Positions 1 to 7,420 of a DNA stretch of 64,000 nucleotides are shown here, one piece after another; within the stretch, counting starts at the first letter, position 1; each line of letters begins with the position of its first letter. Source of the stretch: Akkermansia sp. (GTDB lineage: Bacteria; Verrucomicrobiota; Verrucomicrobiia; Verrucomicrobiales; Akkermansiaceae); NCBI GenBank assembly GCA_017399165.1, contig JAFQEF010000022.1, positions 1 through 64,000 of the forward strand, read 5' to 3'. The notes under the pieces are model-generated. The model was given only the letters and a program-made list of their open reading frames with translations, had not been told where the DNA came from and did no database searches. The position numbers were made by a program, and so were the translations under genes.

Positions 1-220
1 GGTAAATACATATAATGCCTTAATTCAAAGCGCAACATTATGCCACCCCTTGCGGGGTTCTCATCTATTTTTTGCATATTTCCCGGGGTTTCCGGCTTCG
101 GCAAGCCTACGCCGTGACAAGCCGCCGCTGATGCGGCTCCACGCCCGGGCTATTCTATGACGCCCCTAGGGCTCAAAAAGTCGGCTCGCTAAAGCTCGCG
201 GGGTCTCCCCCACAACTAAC

Positions 221-257
221 AATTTGTTTATATCGTAGGGTGGGACTTCAGTCCCAC
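221..257. repeat. REP-like palindromic repeat, copy 1
   Basis: The perfect palindrome GTGGGACTTCAGTCCCAC (240-257) is preceded by AATTTGTTTATATCGTAGG. The same unit occurs inverted at 7340-7376. In that copy both arms carry C/G where this one has T/A, so the stem is conserved by paired changes. A related shorter palindrome with arms TTGGACT/AGTCCAA follows at 286-301, giving a REP-doublet look. No associated transposase is visible. Confidence 0.7.
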
Positions 258-391
258 TTTCATGGTGGTATACCTTGATAATATATTGGACTAAAGTCCA
301 ACACTCCGATAGTATTCGCCCCCACAAATTACCATTTTATTCATTGAGCCCACTCGTAGCTTGTAGGTATCTGCTATCTCACACAGCAGGC

Positions 392-428
392 AAAAAGCCG
401 CTGTCCTGTAACAGGAACAGCGGCTTTT
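392..428 (-). terminator. Rho-independent terminator of PEP-CTERM gene
   Basis: A long near-perfect hairpin with arms AAAAGCCGCTGT and ACAGCGGCTTTT, with an inner CCTG/CAGG extension and a loop of three. It lies 24 bases beyond the stop of the minus-strand PEP-CTERM gene and has a T run on that strand. Confidence 0.85.
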
Positions 429-451
429 GAATAGAAGAATCTCTTTGTTTA

Positions 452-1270
452 TCAGCGACGGCGGCGACGTGCAGCCAACCCTGCCAATGCCAGCAGACTC
501 AGTGTAGCCGTGGTCGGCTCGGGAACTGCGTATGTTGATACAGTTGCCGAGGCACTCTTCAGAAGAACGGCATTTGAACCTAAGTTTTCACCGGTCCAAC
601 CGGGAGCTCTCATGCCAATGGAGTATTTTGCATTTTCGCTAGGAGTCGATGCATTCCATGTCACATCTGTAGATTTCAGAACCCCACTGAAAGAGGTTGT
701 TGTGAAGGCATCATTTGAACCTTCCTTGTTAATGGTGCCGGTATATCCACCATTAGCGAATGTGATGGCTACTTCGTTTAAACGATTGCCATTGTCGTTA
801 TTAACACTCACATTGACATCACCTAACTTGGTAGAACGGGTGTCGCCCAAGGTGAGGTAAACACCTCCTTTGTACAGAGCCAATCCGATTCCATTGCCCT
901 GCTGTCCAATTTGGATAAGCTGAGTTTCTGTATTGCTGCTGGTGGAACCGAAAGCAAAGCTGAAGTTCAAGGTCAATGCAGTTGCTTCTGTTTGAGTGGG
1001 AGAGATACTCGTCAATGCCGATGTTATGGCATTGTATAATGTAAAAGTACCAGTCTCATGAATGGAATAAGCACTCAGATAACCATAGTTGCCTGTTGCT
1101 GTCGTTACTTTGTTCTCGAACACAGTTCCAGCCATCACTGCGGCAGATGCTCCTACAGAAGGGCTTTCCGTGGTATCATCTCCAGCTGTTACCCAAGTGT
1201 ACGTTTTGCTGCCTACTTCTGCGGCAGCCACACCTGCCAAAGCCAGAAGTGCTATAATTGTTTTTTTCAT
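452..1270 (-). CDS. PEP-CTERM sorting domain protein
   Basis: Exported surface protein of 272 residues. Residues 1-18 form a signal peptide (MKKTIIALLALAGVAAAE). The body is Ser/Thr/Asn-rich, with beta-strand patterns like concanavalin/LamG-type or filament-associated surface proteins, but no domain can be named. The last 24 residues are a PEP-CTERM anchor: VPEP, a hydrophobic stretch, then RRRRR. In this family the tail is recognised and processed by an exosortase, so the mature protein is probably displayed at the surface or in an extracellular matrix. No exosortase gene is in the window. A strong terminator follows; upstream is an untranslated stretch of more than 100 bases rather than the very short leaders seen at many genes here. 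Confidence 0.9.
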   Translation of the reverse strand: MKKTIIALLALAGVAAAEVGSKTYTWVTAGDDTTESPSVGASAAVMAGTVFENKVTTATGNYGYLSAYSIHETGTFTLYNAITSALTSISPTQTEATALTLNFSFAFGSTSSNTETQLIQIGQQGNGIGLALYKGGVYLTLGDTRSTKLGDVNVSVNNDNGNRLNEVAITFANGGYTGTINKEGSNDAFTTTSFSGVLKSTDVTWNASTPSENAKYSIGMRAPGWTGENLGSNAVLLKSASATVSTYAVPEPTTATLSLLALAGLAARRRRR

Positions 1271-1809
1271 GTTAATATGATTTGATTTTTAATTGATAAC
1301 TCAGCTCGTGCAGGGGTACTCGTTCCCGCGCGCGTTGGGAGGCTGAGAGACCTGCCCCGGGCTGATGACGAAAATATACAGCATTTTGAATGCTGGAGAT
1401 GCGAGAAATAACCAACATTTAACGACTAAGGGTTACTTCTCGTCGGAAAGAATAGCTAAGAACCAATAACCAATTCAACAAAAATGCATTATTTTTAGTA
1501 TTTTCAGAATTTTTGATTGCATCAGCATTCAAAATACAGATAGCGAAGATGACGCCGCTTTATTTACATTCCCACAATATTGCATCGACACGAAACCCGC
1601 CCCCGTTGTCGGGGTAAAATGCAGATTTTGCACTTTTTTACCGCGAAAGCGTGAACCCCGCGCCACTACTGGAAAAGCCCCGTAAAAATAGCGGTGGCGT
1701 TTTGGTGGCATTTTTGTATGCGTTTTTACGGGTATTTTAGGCATATTTAAGGGATTTTAGGGCAAAAGAAAAGCGGCTTGCGTTTTAACGTAAACCGCTT
1801 AATTTGAGC
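1271..1809. other. Intergenic region without a gene
   Basis: This stretch holds the upstream region of the PEP-CTERM gene, including a GC-rich potentially structured part at 1300-1370, an AT-rich middle with a pair of inverted 13-base repeats (ATTTTGAATGCTG at about 1382-1395 and its complement near 1526-1538), and the tRNA-Leu terminator. A 71-codon reading frame at 1529-1744 (minus) has no start context, domain or plausible composition and I do not accept it. Confidence 0.6.
1765..1801 (-). terminator. Terminator of tRNA-Leu
   Basis: A hairpin with arms AAGCGG-TTTACG and CGCAAG-CCGCTT on the minus strand followed by TTCTTTT, just downstream of the tRNA-Leu 3' end. Confidence 0.7.
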
Positions 1810-1894
1810 TACTACAGACGGGACTCGAACCCGTACGCCTGTTGAAGGGCGGGAGATTTTAAGTCTCCTGCGTCTACCATTCCGCCACTGTAGC
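1810..1894 (-). tRNA. tRNA-Leu (UAA)
   Basis: Read on the minus strand, a complete class II tRNA of about 85 bases: acceptor arm GCTACAG pairing with CTGTAGT (one G-U pair), a D arm, anticodon stem GGAGA/TCTCC with loop CTTAAAA giving anticodon TAA, a long variable arm, and the T loop GGTTCGAGTCC. The CCA end is not encoded. A terminator follows and a promoter lies 31-59 bases upstream. Confidence 0.95.
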
Positions 1895-1924
1895 AGGGGT
1901 GGGCAGCGGATGCTGCGCAGGGGT

Positions 1925-1953
1925 ATTCAAGCACAATAAGGGAGGCTTGACAA
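1925..1953 (-). promoter_or_regulatory. Promoter of tRNA-Leu
   Basis: TTGTCA, 17-base spacer, TTGAAT on the minus strand, ending 30 bases before the tRNA 5' end. The -10 box is imperfect. Confidence 0.5.
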
Positions 1954-1988
1954 GAAAAAAATGAGACAACGGGGAAGATATGTCGCAA

Positions 1989-2417
1989 TTAGTCGGGCAG
2001 GGTGTCGCCGGCGTATACCCAAGAGATGTTTTTGGGGATGTCGGGGCGCAGGGCGTTACCGACGGGGCAGGAGCGTACGGCGGCCTCCATAAGGGCGCGA
2101 ACATTTTTTGGGGGATTCATGGGGACGGATATTCTGAGGTCGAAGGCACAAATGCCTGAGGAGTCTTCTTTGCAAGAGGCTTGCACGCTGATGCCGTCTG
2201 TGGGGAAACCCTTACGTTTACCGGTGTAGGCGAGCATGCTCATCATGCAAGAGGCGAGGGTAGCGCCGAGCATAGCGGATGGCGGCGGGTACTCGCCCCT
2301 GCCGCCCAGAGCAGTGGGAATGTCTGTAATAAACGTGGCGTTGCTGCCTTTAAAAGCGCTGTGGCAGCGTAAATCGCCTGTTAACATGGTGACGGTTGAA
2401 GTGTCTGATGTGTTCAT
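1989..2417 (-). CDS. OsmC/Ohr family protein
   Basis: A 142-residue member of the OsmC/Ohr superfamily of thiol-dependent peroxidases, small cytoplasmic enzymes that reduce organic hydroperoxides. Both conserved cysteines are visible: Cys57 in the PPSAMLGATLASC helix and Cys117 in RSCPVGNAL. The sequence lacks the features that separate Ohr from OsmC clearly, and it is closest in look to the broad YhfA/OsmC-like group whose substrates are often unknown. The gene stands alone. Its promoter leaves only seven bases before the ATG, so the message is probably leaderless. Confidence 0.85.
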   Translation of the reverse strand: MNTSDTSTVTMLTGDLRCHSAFKGSNATFITDIPTALGGRGEYPPPSAMLGATLASCMMSMLAYTGKRKGFPTDGISVQASCKEDSSGICAFDLRISVPMNPPKNVRALMEAAVRSCPVGNALRPDIPKNISWVYAGDTLPD

Positions 2418-2424
2418 GATGCGT

Positions 2425-2453
2425 ACTTTATAAGGTTAGATGCAAGGTGTCAA
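2425..2453 (-). promoter_or_regulatory. Promoter of OsmC gene, leaderless type
   Basis: TTGACA, 17-base spacer, TAAAGT on the minus strand, then seven bases to the ATG at 2417. Confidence 0.6.
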
Positions 2454-2571
2454 TCTAAATAATCCGGGGATGAGAGGGTATAAAAAACTGATTTTTCGCT
2501 TCATGTCTCATCTTATACTCGACAAATGGTTCGAATTATGTTTTATTAGGCACACGTAATTTTTCAGCACA

Positions 2572-3069
2572 ATGAAGTCTTATACCATTTTCCAGAAGTC
2601 GGATGACGAGACCGTCAACAATTTCCTTGCATGGATGCGCGACCAGGAGCGCGGTGTGTACCGTGCCGCACTGCGTGAGTTGGGTGCTCTCAAAAAGCTG
2701 CGCCCGCAGTTCTTGCAGCAGAAGCCCTTGGAGGAGCAGTTTGCCTGGATTAAGAAGACGCTTGCCTGGAAACCGGCAGAGACCATTGCTGACCACCTGC
2801 TGCAGGTATGGCTCATCCGTAAGCATGAGGGTATGCTGATTACCTTTATCGAGAAGCTGGGTATTGCTCACAACGGCCACGGTGTGGTGGATGTATTGCC
2901 CGAGACTCTTGACTCCGAGAAACTTACGGAAGCTGTGAACGAGCTGTTTGACAAGTACCCCGCCGGTGCCGTATCCGTGTATCTGCACATGTTCCAGAAC
3001 CAGACCGAGGAGGGCTGGCCTGAGTTGCAGCAGATTCTCGACACCGATGAGCGTGTCACGATTCGCTAA
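2572..3069 (+). CDS. Conserved hypothetical protein upstream of tadA
   Basis: I do not recognise this 165-residue protein. It has no signal peptide or membrane segment, is rich in charged residues and Leu, and appears mostly alpha-helical (for example the stretches around residues 10-60 and 105-130), so it is probably a soluble cytoplasmic protein. It is followed 18 bases later by tadA and ybeY on the same strand and may be co-transcribed with them, which hints at a role linked to translation, but that is only context. Codon use matches the neighbours, so it is very likely a real gene. Confidence 0.75.
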   Translation: MKSYTIFQKSDDETVNNFLAWMRDQERGVYRAALRELGALKKLRPQFLQQKPLEEQFAWIKKTLAWKPAETIADHLLQVWLIRKHEGMLITFIEKLGIAHNGHGVVDVLPETLDSEKLTEAVNELFDKYPAGAVSVYLHMFQNQTEEGWPELQQILDTDERVTIR

Positions 3070-3087
3070 TATAATACGGTTCCCCTC

Positions 3088-3603
3088 GTGACAGAGGATG
3101 AACAATATATGATGCTGGCTATGCGCGAGGCTGAAAAAGCCCGCGCTGTCGGCGAGGTTCCCTGCGGCTGTATTATCGTTAAAGACGGTCGTATTATCGG
3201 CCGCGGGTGGAACCAGGTGGAAACCCTCAAGGATGCCACCGCCCATGCGGAGATGCTGGCGCTAACCGCCGCACAAGCCGCCGTGGGTGATTGGCGGCTT
3301 GAGGGTTGCACTGTGTATGTTACCAAGGAGCCATGCCCCATGTGTGCCGGGGCCATGGTGCATTGCCGCCCGGACCGCGTGGTGTTTGGTATTAAAGACC
3401 CCAAGGGCGGTGCTTGCGGGGGGTGGATTCACTTGCTGGACTCTAACCCACCGTTAAATCATAAATGTGCCGTAGAAGGCGGGGTGCTGGGGGATGCCTG
3501 CCTGGAGCAGTTTCAGAGCTTTTTCCGTGCTGCACGCGCCGCTGCCAAATTGCGTAAACAACAACTCAGAGAACAGCAACAGGACGATGACACCGCAAAT
3601 TGA
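3088..3603 (+). CDS. tadA: tRNA-specific adenosine deaminase
   Basis: Converts A34 to inosine in the anticodon of tRNA-Arg(ACG), allowing it to read CGC and CGA codons. The 171-residue protein has the cytidine-deaminase-fold zinc site: HAE at 53-55 (His ligand and catalytic Glu) and PCPMC at 82-86 (two Cys ligands). The start is a GTG 18 bases after the preceding gene. The last 17 bases overlap the start of ybeY, so the two are translationally coupled. A Gln-rich tail (LRKQQLREQQQ) follows the catalytic core. Confidence 0.93.
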   Translation: MTEDEQYMMLAMREAEKARAVGEVPCGCIIVKDGRIIGRGWNQVETLKDATAHAEMLALTAAQAAVGDWRLEGCTVYVTKEPCPMCAGAMVHCRPDRVVFGIKDPKGGACGGWIHLLDSNPPLNHKCAVEGGVLGDACLEQFQSFFRAARAAAKLRKQQLREQQQDDDTAN

Positions 3604-4030
3604 ATTATACCTGAATACGGAGCGCGACTGGGTGACGGAAGCACTCAAAGAGCGTTTTCAGGCAAGCTTGCAAGAGCTGCTGCCCGTGCTGCTGGCAGCC
3701 CCCAAGGGGCCGGACCACGTGTTATCCGATTTGCCGGTGGTAGAAATTGCCGTGGTGGATGATGAGGCCATTGCCCGTGTGCATGCTGAGTTTTTAGATG
3801 ACCCTACAGAGACGGATGCCATCACTTTCCCGTACGGTGAGATTTTGGTGAGCTGTGATACGGCATGGCGCTATGCCCAAGAGCATGGGTTGAACCCGCA
3901 GGAGGAGCTTTTCCGCTATATGGTACACGGGCTCACGCACTTACATGGCTATTTGGACTATGAACCGGCAGACCGTGAGGCGCTTTTTGCCGTGCAAGAG
4001 CCGTTGGTAAAACAATTTTTTGTGAAATAA
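3587..4030 (+). CDS. ybeY: Endoribonuclease YbeY
   Basis: A 147-residue member of the YbeY/UPF0054 metal-dependent RNases that act in 16S rRNA 3'-end maturation and ribosome quality control. The zinc motif is HGLTHLHGYLD at 114-124. In Escherichia coli the third ligand is His; here that position is Asp124, a substitution I believe also occurs in some Planctomycetes and Verrucomicrobia. The ATG at 3587 was chosen because the reading frame further upstream is only the tadA shadow and the protein then begins where the family begins. It overlaps tadA by 17 bases. Confidence 0.9.
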   Translation: MTPQIELYLNTERDWVTEALKERFQASLQELLPVLLAAPKGPDHVLSDLPVVEIAVVDDEAIARVHAEFLDDPTETDAITFPYGEILVSCDTAWRYAQEHGLNPQEELFRYMVHGLTHLHGYLDYEPADREALFAVQEPLVKQFFVK

Positions 4031-4033
4031 AGC

Positions 4034-4062
4034 TTGCGAACTTGCCGATTTTTTGGTAAGAT
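4034..4062 (+). promoter_or_regulatory. Promoter of tRNA-Arg with GCGCGC discriminator
   Basis: TTGCGA, 17-base spacer, TAAGAT, then GCGCGCGC. The tRNA 5' end is 14 bases after the -10 box. A GC-rich discriminator at a stable-RNA promoter is classically linked to stringent control. Confidence 0.6.
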
Positions 4063-4076
4063 GCGCGCGCTTCGCT

Positions 4077-4150
4077 GCTTCGGTAGCTCAGCTGGATAGA
4101 GCACGAGCCTTCTAAGCTTGGGGTCCCGCGTTCGAGTCGCGGCCGAAGCG
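4077..4150 (+). tRNA. tRNA-Arg (UCU)
   Basis: A 74-base cloverleaf: acceptor GCTTCGG pairs with CCGAAGC, D arm with AGCTCAGCTGGATAGAGC, anticodon stem CGAGC/GCTTG with loop CTTCTAA giving anticodon TCT, T arm CGCGTTCGAGTCGCG. CCA is not encoded. It reads AGA/AGG codons and lies between ybeY and its own strong terminator. Confidence 0.95.
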
Positions 4151-4154
4151 CTGC

Positions 4155-4197
4155 AAAACGCCTCTGATTCTCCCTGTTGAGTCAGAGGCGTTTTTTT
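4155..4197 (+). terminator. Terminator of tRNA-Arg
   Basis: Arms AAAACGCCTCTGA and TCAGAGGCGTTTT, followed by a run of seven T; starts five bases after the tRNA. Confidence 0.92.
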
Positions 4198-4223
4198 ATG
4201 CAGAATACGTACTTTTATTTATC

Positions 4224-4252
4224 TTTACAGTCAGTGTGTTTTGTGCTAGATT
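4224..4252 (+). promoter_or_regulatory. Promoter of transglutaminase-like lipoprotein, leaderless type
   Basis: TTTACA, 17-base spacer, TAGATT, then GGTCGC directly before the ATG at 4259. Confidence 0.7.
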
Positions 4253-4258
4253 GGTCGC

Positions 4259-5389
4259 ATGCGTAAATTGAATCTACCATTGTACAGCGTTATCATTGCC
4301 TCCTTTGCCATGGTGAGCTGTAACACGGCTTATCAATATGCTCCGGTTGCTCATGTGCAGCCAAGTGCCGTGGCGGTGGATTCATACGCGGCAAAAGAAT
4401 CCCTTGTTCCCTTTACGGCACATAACCGGGGTGGTGCCATCAGCTTTTGCCGCGCTAAGCTCAATGCCGTGGCACCGGCTTTTGCCGTTGATTTGCAGTA
4501 TGGCAACCCTGCCGCGGAGATGTCTGCCATTGCACAGGATTTGTTGGATACCGGCCTGGCGGTTGCCATGGAGATGGAGAGCACCGGTAGTCACGTTGTT
4601 TTCACCCCGGAGTATTCTGATTGCGTGCTGATGCTGCGTGCGCACCGCAACCCCGCGTATATAGGCACACTTGCGCCCGCCACTCAAAAGGCATTAAGCA
4701 AAGCACAGCAAATCGTAGCGCAGGTGTGTGGACAATATGGGGCAGATTATGAGCGGGCCGTTGCGCTGCATGATTATATTGCCTTGAATACCCGCTATGA
4801 ATCCCGACTGGGGATTGCTGCTCAGGCAGATGCCACAACAAAACTACTAAACGAGGGCGTTGCCGTGTGCGATGGCTACGCCCACACCTACGGCTTGCTG
4901 CTTAGTATGGCCGGTATTGAAAACCAATTTGTTGTAGGTAAGGGGGATGATGTGGAGCATATTTGGAACCTGGTGAAGCTGAACGGCAGTTGGACCCATG
5001 TGGATGTAACCTATGATGACCCCAAGCCGGATAAGCCCGGGCGTATTCTGCACTCTTATTTCGGTGCATCGGATGCCCGCATAGCCACCAATCACCAATG
5101 GAAACGTGCTGATTTTCCGAAAGCCACGGTTAACTCCTTGTTTCATCCCACGCGCATGGGGCACCACTTTGCCTCTGTGCAAGAGATGCTGTATTGGGCT
5201 GCCACTCAACGTGTTGGTTATCCGTGGAGTGTTACGGTATATGTAGATGAATTGCAGCACTTGCGCTCGGAGTCTGCGGCGCACGCCAAATTGCAGAGCG
5301 CAGCCACAGCCATGGGGGTAGATAAGCTGCGCTCCGTTGCGTTGGATAAAGGCAGCCGTGGGTCGGTGTATTGTTCTTTCAGTTATTGA
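4259..5389 (+). CDS. Transglutaminase-like lipoprotein
   Basis: A 376-residue predicted lipoprotein. Residues 1-20 are a signal peptide ending in a lipobox (MVSC, Cys21). A transglutaminase/cysteine-protease-fold core spans about 160-260, with the triad Cys204 (VAVCDGYAHTYG), His234 (EHIWN) and Asp249 (HVDVTYDDP). Such extracytoplasmic transglutaminase-core proteins are usually proteases or peptide cross-linkers; the substrate is unknown. The N-terminal 130 residues and C-terminal 100 residues match nothing I recognise. The gene is monocistronic, between the tRNA-Arg terminator and the lepA promoter, and is probably transcribed without a leader. Confidence 0.8.
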   Translation: MRKLNLPLYSVIIASFAMVSCNTAYQYAPVAHVQPSAVAVDSYAAKESLVPFTAHNRGGAISFCRAKLNAVAPAFAVDLQYGNPAAEMSAIAQDLLDTGLAVAMEMESTGSHVVFTPEYSDCVLMLRAHRNPAYIGTLAPATQKALSKAQQIVAQVCGQYGADYERAVALHDYIALNTRYESRLGIAAQADATTKLLNEGVAVCDGYAHTYGLLLSMAGIENQFVVGKGDDVEHIWNLVKLNGSWTHVDVTYDDPKPDKPGRILHSYFGASDARIATNHQWKRADFPKATVNSLFHPTRMGHHFASVQEMLYWAATQRVGYPWSVTVYVDELQHLRSESAAHAKLQSAATAMGVDKLRSVALDKGSRGSVYCSFSY

Positions 5390-5396
5390 TTTTGGC

Positions 5397-5425
5397 TTGA
5401 CAAATGGTAGGAATAAGCGTATAGT
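5397..5425 (+). promoter_or_regulatory. lepA promoter, leaderless type with GCGCGC
   Basis: TTGACA, 17-base spacer, TATAGT, then GGCGCGCGC and the ATG at 5435. The clearest example of the arrangement in this window. Confidence 0.8.
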
Positions 5426-5434
5426 GGCGCGCGC

Positions 5435-7240
5435 ATGGCTACGGATATCCGCTTTAAGAGAAACTTTTCCATCATTGCTCACATTGACCACGGCAAGACA
5501 ACCTTGTCTGACCGCCTGTTGGAGTTTACCAATACCATCGGCGAGCGAGACAAGCAAGACCAGTTGCTGGATGCCATGGATTTGGAGAGAGAGAAGGGGA
5601 TTACCATCAAATCTCACCCCGTTACCATGAGCTATAAAGCTAAGGATGGCAACACGTATGACCTCAACTTGCTGGATACCCCCGGCCACGTGGATTTCTC
5701 TTACGAGGTATCCCGTTCTCTTGCCGCTTGTGATGGAGCCGTGCTTATTGTGGATGCCGCACAGGGTGTGGAAGCCCAAACCTTGGCGAACATGCACTTA
5801 GCCCTTGACCAGCAGTTGGAGATTATCCCCGTAGTCAATAAAATTGACCTGCCCAGTGCCAATTTGCCTAAAGTATACAAACAGCTGGAGGATGTTGTGT
5901 GCATACCGAGAGAAGAGGCCATCCTTTGCTCCGCCAAGGCCGGTATTGGTATTGAGGAGGTGCTGGAGGCTATCGTGCAGCGTGTGCCCGCCCCTCAAGC
6001 TGCGGAGGATGATTGCCTGCGCGCTTTGGTGTTCGACTCCGTGTACGACTCCTACCGCGGCGTTGTCTCTTACGTGCGTTTGGTCAGTGGCAGCGTTGCC
6101 CGCGGTATGAAGGTGAAGCTTTTTGCCACAGATGAAACCTACGAGGTGAAAGAGGTGGGTATCTTTACCCCCAAGATGCAGGCAACCGAGCAGTTGGAGA
6201 CCGGCGACGTGGGCTACATTATTGCCAACATGAAATCCGCCGCAGATGTTAAAATTGGTGACACCTACACCAACCTGCAAAATCCCTGTGCGGAGCCGCT
6301 GCCGGGCTTTAAGGAGATTCGCCCCATGGTGTTCTCCGGCATTTACCCTGTAGATTCATCTGATTATGAGGCTCTTAAAGCCGCCATGGCAAAACTGCAA
6401 ATTAATGATGCTGCATTCACCTACATGGGAGAAAGCTCCGTGGCACTTGGTTTCGGTTTCCGTTGCGGTTTCCTGGGGCTGCTGCACATGGAAATCATCC
6501 AGGAGCGTTTGCGCCGTGAGTTCAACATGGATGTTATCTCCACCTATCCCTCCGTTATTTATGAAGTGACCAAGACAGACGGCACGGAGCTGTTGGTAGA
6601 CAACCCCAGCATATTGCCCGACCCGCAGGAGATTCAGGAGATACGCGAGCCCATTGTCAAGGTGTTTGTGATGATACCTGCCGACTACATTGGTGATATC
6701 ATGCGTATTGTGATGGAGAAACGCGGTGAAGTGATACACACCGAGACCATTGACGACACTCGTGTGATGCTCACTTGCCGTATTCCCATGGCAGAAATCT
6801 TGGTAGACTTTAATGATAAACTCAAATCTACCACGCGTGGCTATGGGTCCATGGACTACGAGTATGACGGCTACCAAGCCGCTAAGCTTGTTAAGATGGA
6901 TATGATGATTGCCGGTGAGCCTGTGGATGCTTTCTCCATGATTGTTCACCGCGAGCGAGCAGAAGCTCAGGGCCGTGAAATTGCGCTGAAGCTCAAGGAT
7001 GTGATACCAAGACAACTTTTCACCGTTGCCATTCAGGCTTGCATTGGTGGCAAGATTATTGCCCGTGAAAGCATATCTGCCATGCGTAAGAATGTGACCG
7101 CCAAGTGTTACGGTGGCGACGTTACCCGTAAGCGCAAGCTCCTTGAAAAGCAAAAGGAGGGTAAAAAGCGCATGAAATCCATCGGCCGCGTCAACATACC
7201 GCAAGAGGCATTCATCAATGTGCTCAAGACGGGTGATTAA
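5435..7240 (+). CDS. lepA: Elongation factor 4 (LepA)
   Basis: A 601-residue translational GTPase that acts on the ribosome, favouring back-translocation or assisting initiation and assembly. The G domain has AHIDHGKTT (G1), DTPGHVD (G3) and NKID (G4). The EF-G-like domains II, III and V follow, and the LepA-specific C-terminal domain is complete, with [20 protein letters not shown] near the end. Length and order are normal for the family. The start follows a promoter by nine bases, and no Shine-Dalgarno sequence is possible in so short a leader. Confidence 0.97.
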   Translation: MATDIRFKRNFSIIAHIDHGKTTLSDRLLEFTNTIGERDKQDQLLDAMDLEREKGITIKSHPVTMSYKAKDGNTYDLNLLDTPGHVDFSYEVSRSLAACDGAVLIVDAAQGVEAQTLANMHLALDQQLEIIPVVNKIDLPSANLPKVYKQLEDVVCIPREEAILCSAKAGIGIEEVLEAIVQRVPAPQAAEDDCLRALVFDSVYDSYRGVVSYVRLVSGSVARGMKVKLFATDETYEVKEVGIFTPKMQATEQLETGDVGYIIANMKSAADVKIGDTYTNLQNPCAEPLPGFKEIRPMVFSGIYPVDSSDYEALKAAMAKLQINDAAFTYMGESSVALGFGFRCGFLGLLHMEIIQERLRREFNMDVISTYPSVIYEVTKTDGTELLVDNPSILPDPQEIQEIREPIVKVFVMIPADYIGDIMRIVMEKRGEVIHTETIDDTRVMLTCRIPMAEILVDFNDKLKSTTRGYGSMDYEYDGYQAAKLVKMDMMIAGEPVDAFSMIVHRERAEAQGREIALKLKDVIPRQLFTVAIQACIGGKIIARESISAMRKNVTAKCYGGDVTRKRKLLEKQKEGKKRMKSIGRVNIPQEAFINVLKTGD

Positions 7241-7264
7241 TACGCGCCCCCATGTTTTTCTCCT

Positions 7265-7305
7265 CCCCCCCCCCCTGGGTAGACATTACCCGAGGGGGGC
7301 TTTAT
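7265..7305 (+). terminator. Probable lepA terminator
   Basis: A run of 11 C followed by TGGGTA, a short loop, then TACCCGAGGGGGGC and CTTTAT. The stem is strong and GC-rich; the T tail is weak. The homopolymer could also vary in length. Confidence 0.6.
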
Positions 7306-7339
7306 CTCAGGCCTACTTCTGAAAGCTACACCAATAAAA

Positions 7340-7376
7340 GGCGGGACTGAAGTCCCGCCCTACGATATAAACAAAT
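7340..7376. repeat. REP-like palindromic repeat, copy 2
   Basis: Palindrome GGCGGGACTGAAGTCCCGCC (7340-7359) followed by CTACGATATAAACAAATT. It is the inverted counterpart of 221-257 with compensating changes in the stem. It lies in the convergent gap between lepA and recF, the usual setting for REP elements. Confidence 0.7.
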
Positions 7377-7420
7377 TACTATTTGTTCCCACGCGTACGG
7401 GAAAAGGCTATGTCGTCGCT

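Larger units (their letters stand above)
1..451. other. Gene-free repeat-rich stretch
   Basis: No credible ORF lies here. The stretch holds a GC-rich block at about 80-180 built from short inverted repeats around CCCGGG and CGCCCCTAGGGCT, then two short palindromes with GGGACT/AGTCCC and GGACT/AGTCC arms at 240-257 and 286-301, then the terminator of the neighbouring PEP-CTERM gene. The first block resembles dispersed intergenic repeats that I have seen in several gut and environmental phyla; copy number cannot be judged from this window. Confidence 0.6.

Noticed and set aside
1529-1744. 71-codon minus-strand reading frame beside tRNA-Leu
   Set aside because: No start context, unusual basic composition, no domain, and it lies in DNA with simple inverted repeats; more likely chance.
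1-1809. Edge of an integrated island at the tRNA-Leu 3' end
   Set aside because: No integrase, no repeated tRNA 3' segment and no foreign gene were found.
5426-5434. GCGCGC before start codons as a ribosome-binding signal
   Set aside because: At aroK and tRNA-Arg the same element follows the -10 box but is far from any start codon, so it belongs to the promoter.
4382-7204. Long antisense reading frames opposite the transglutaminase gene and lepA
   Set aside because: They mirror the codon structure of strong sense genes and have no protein-like domains.
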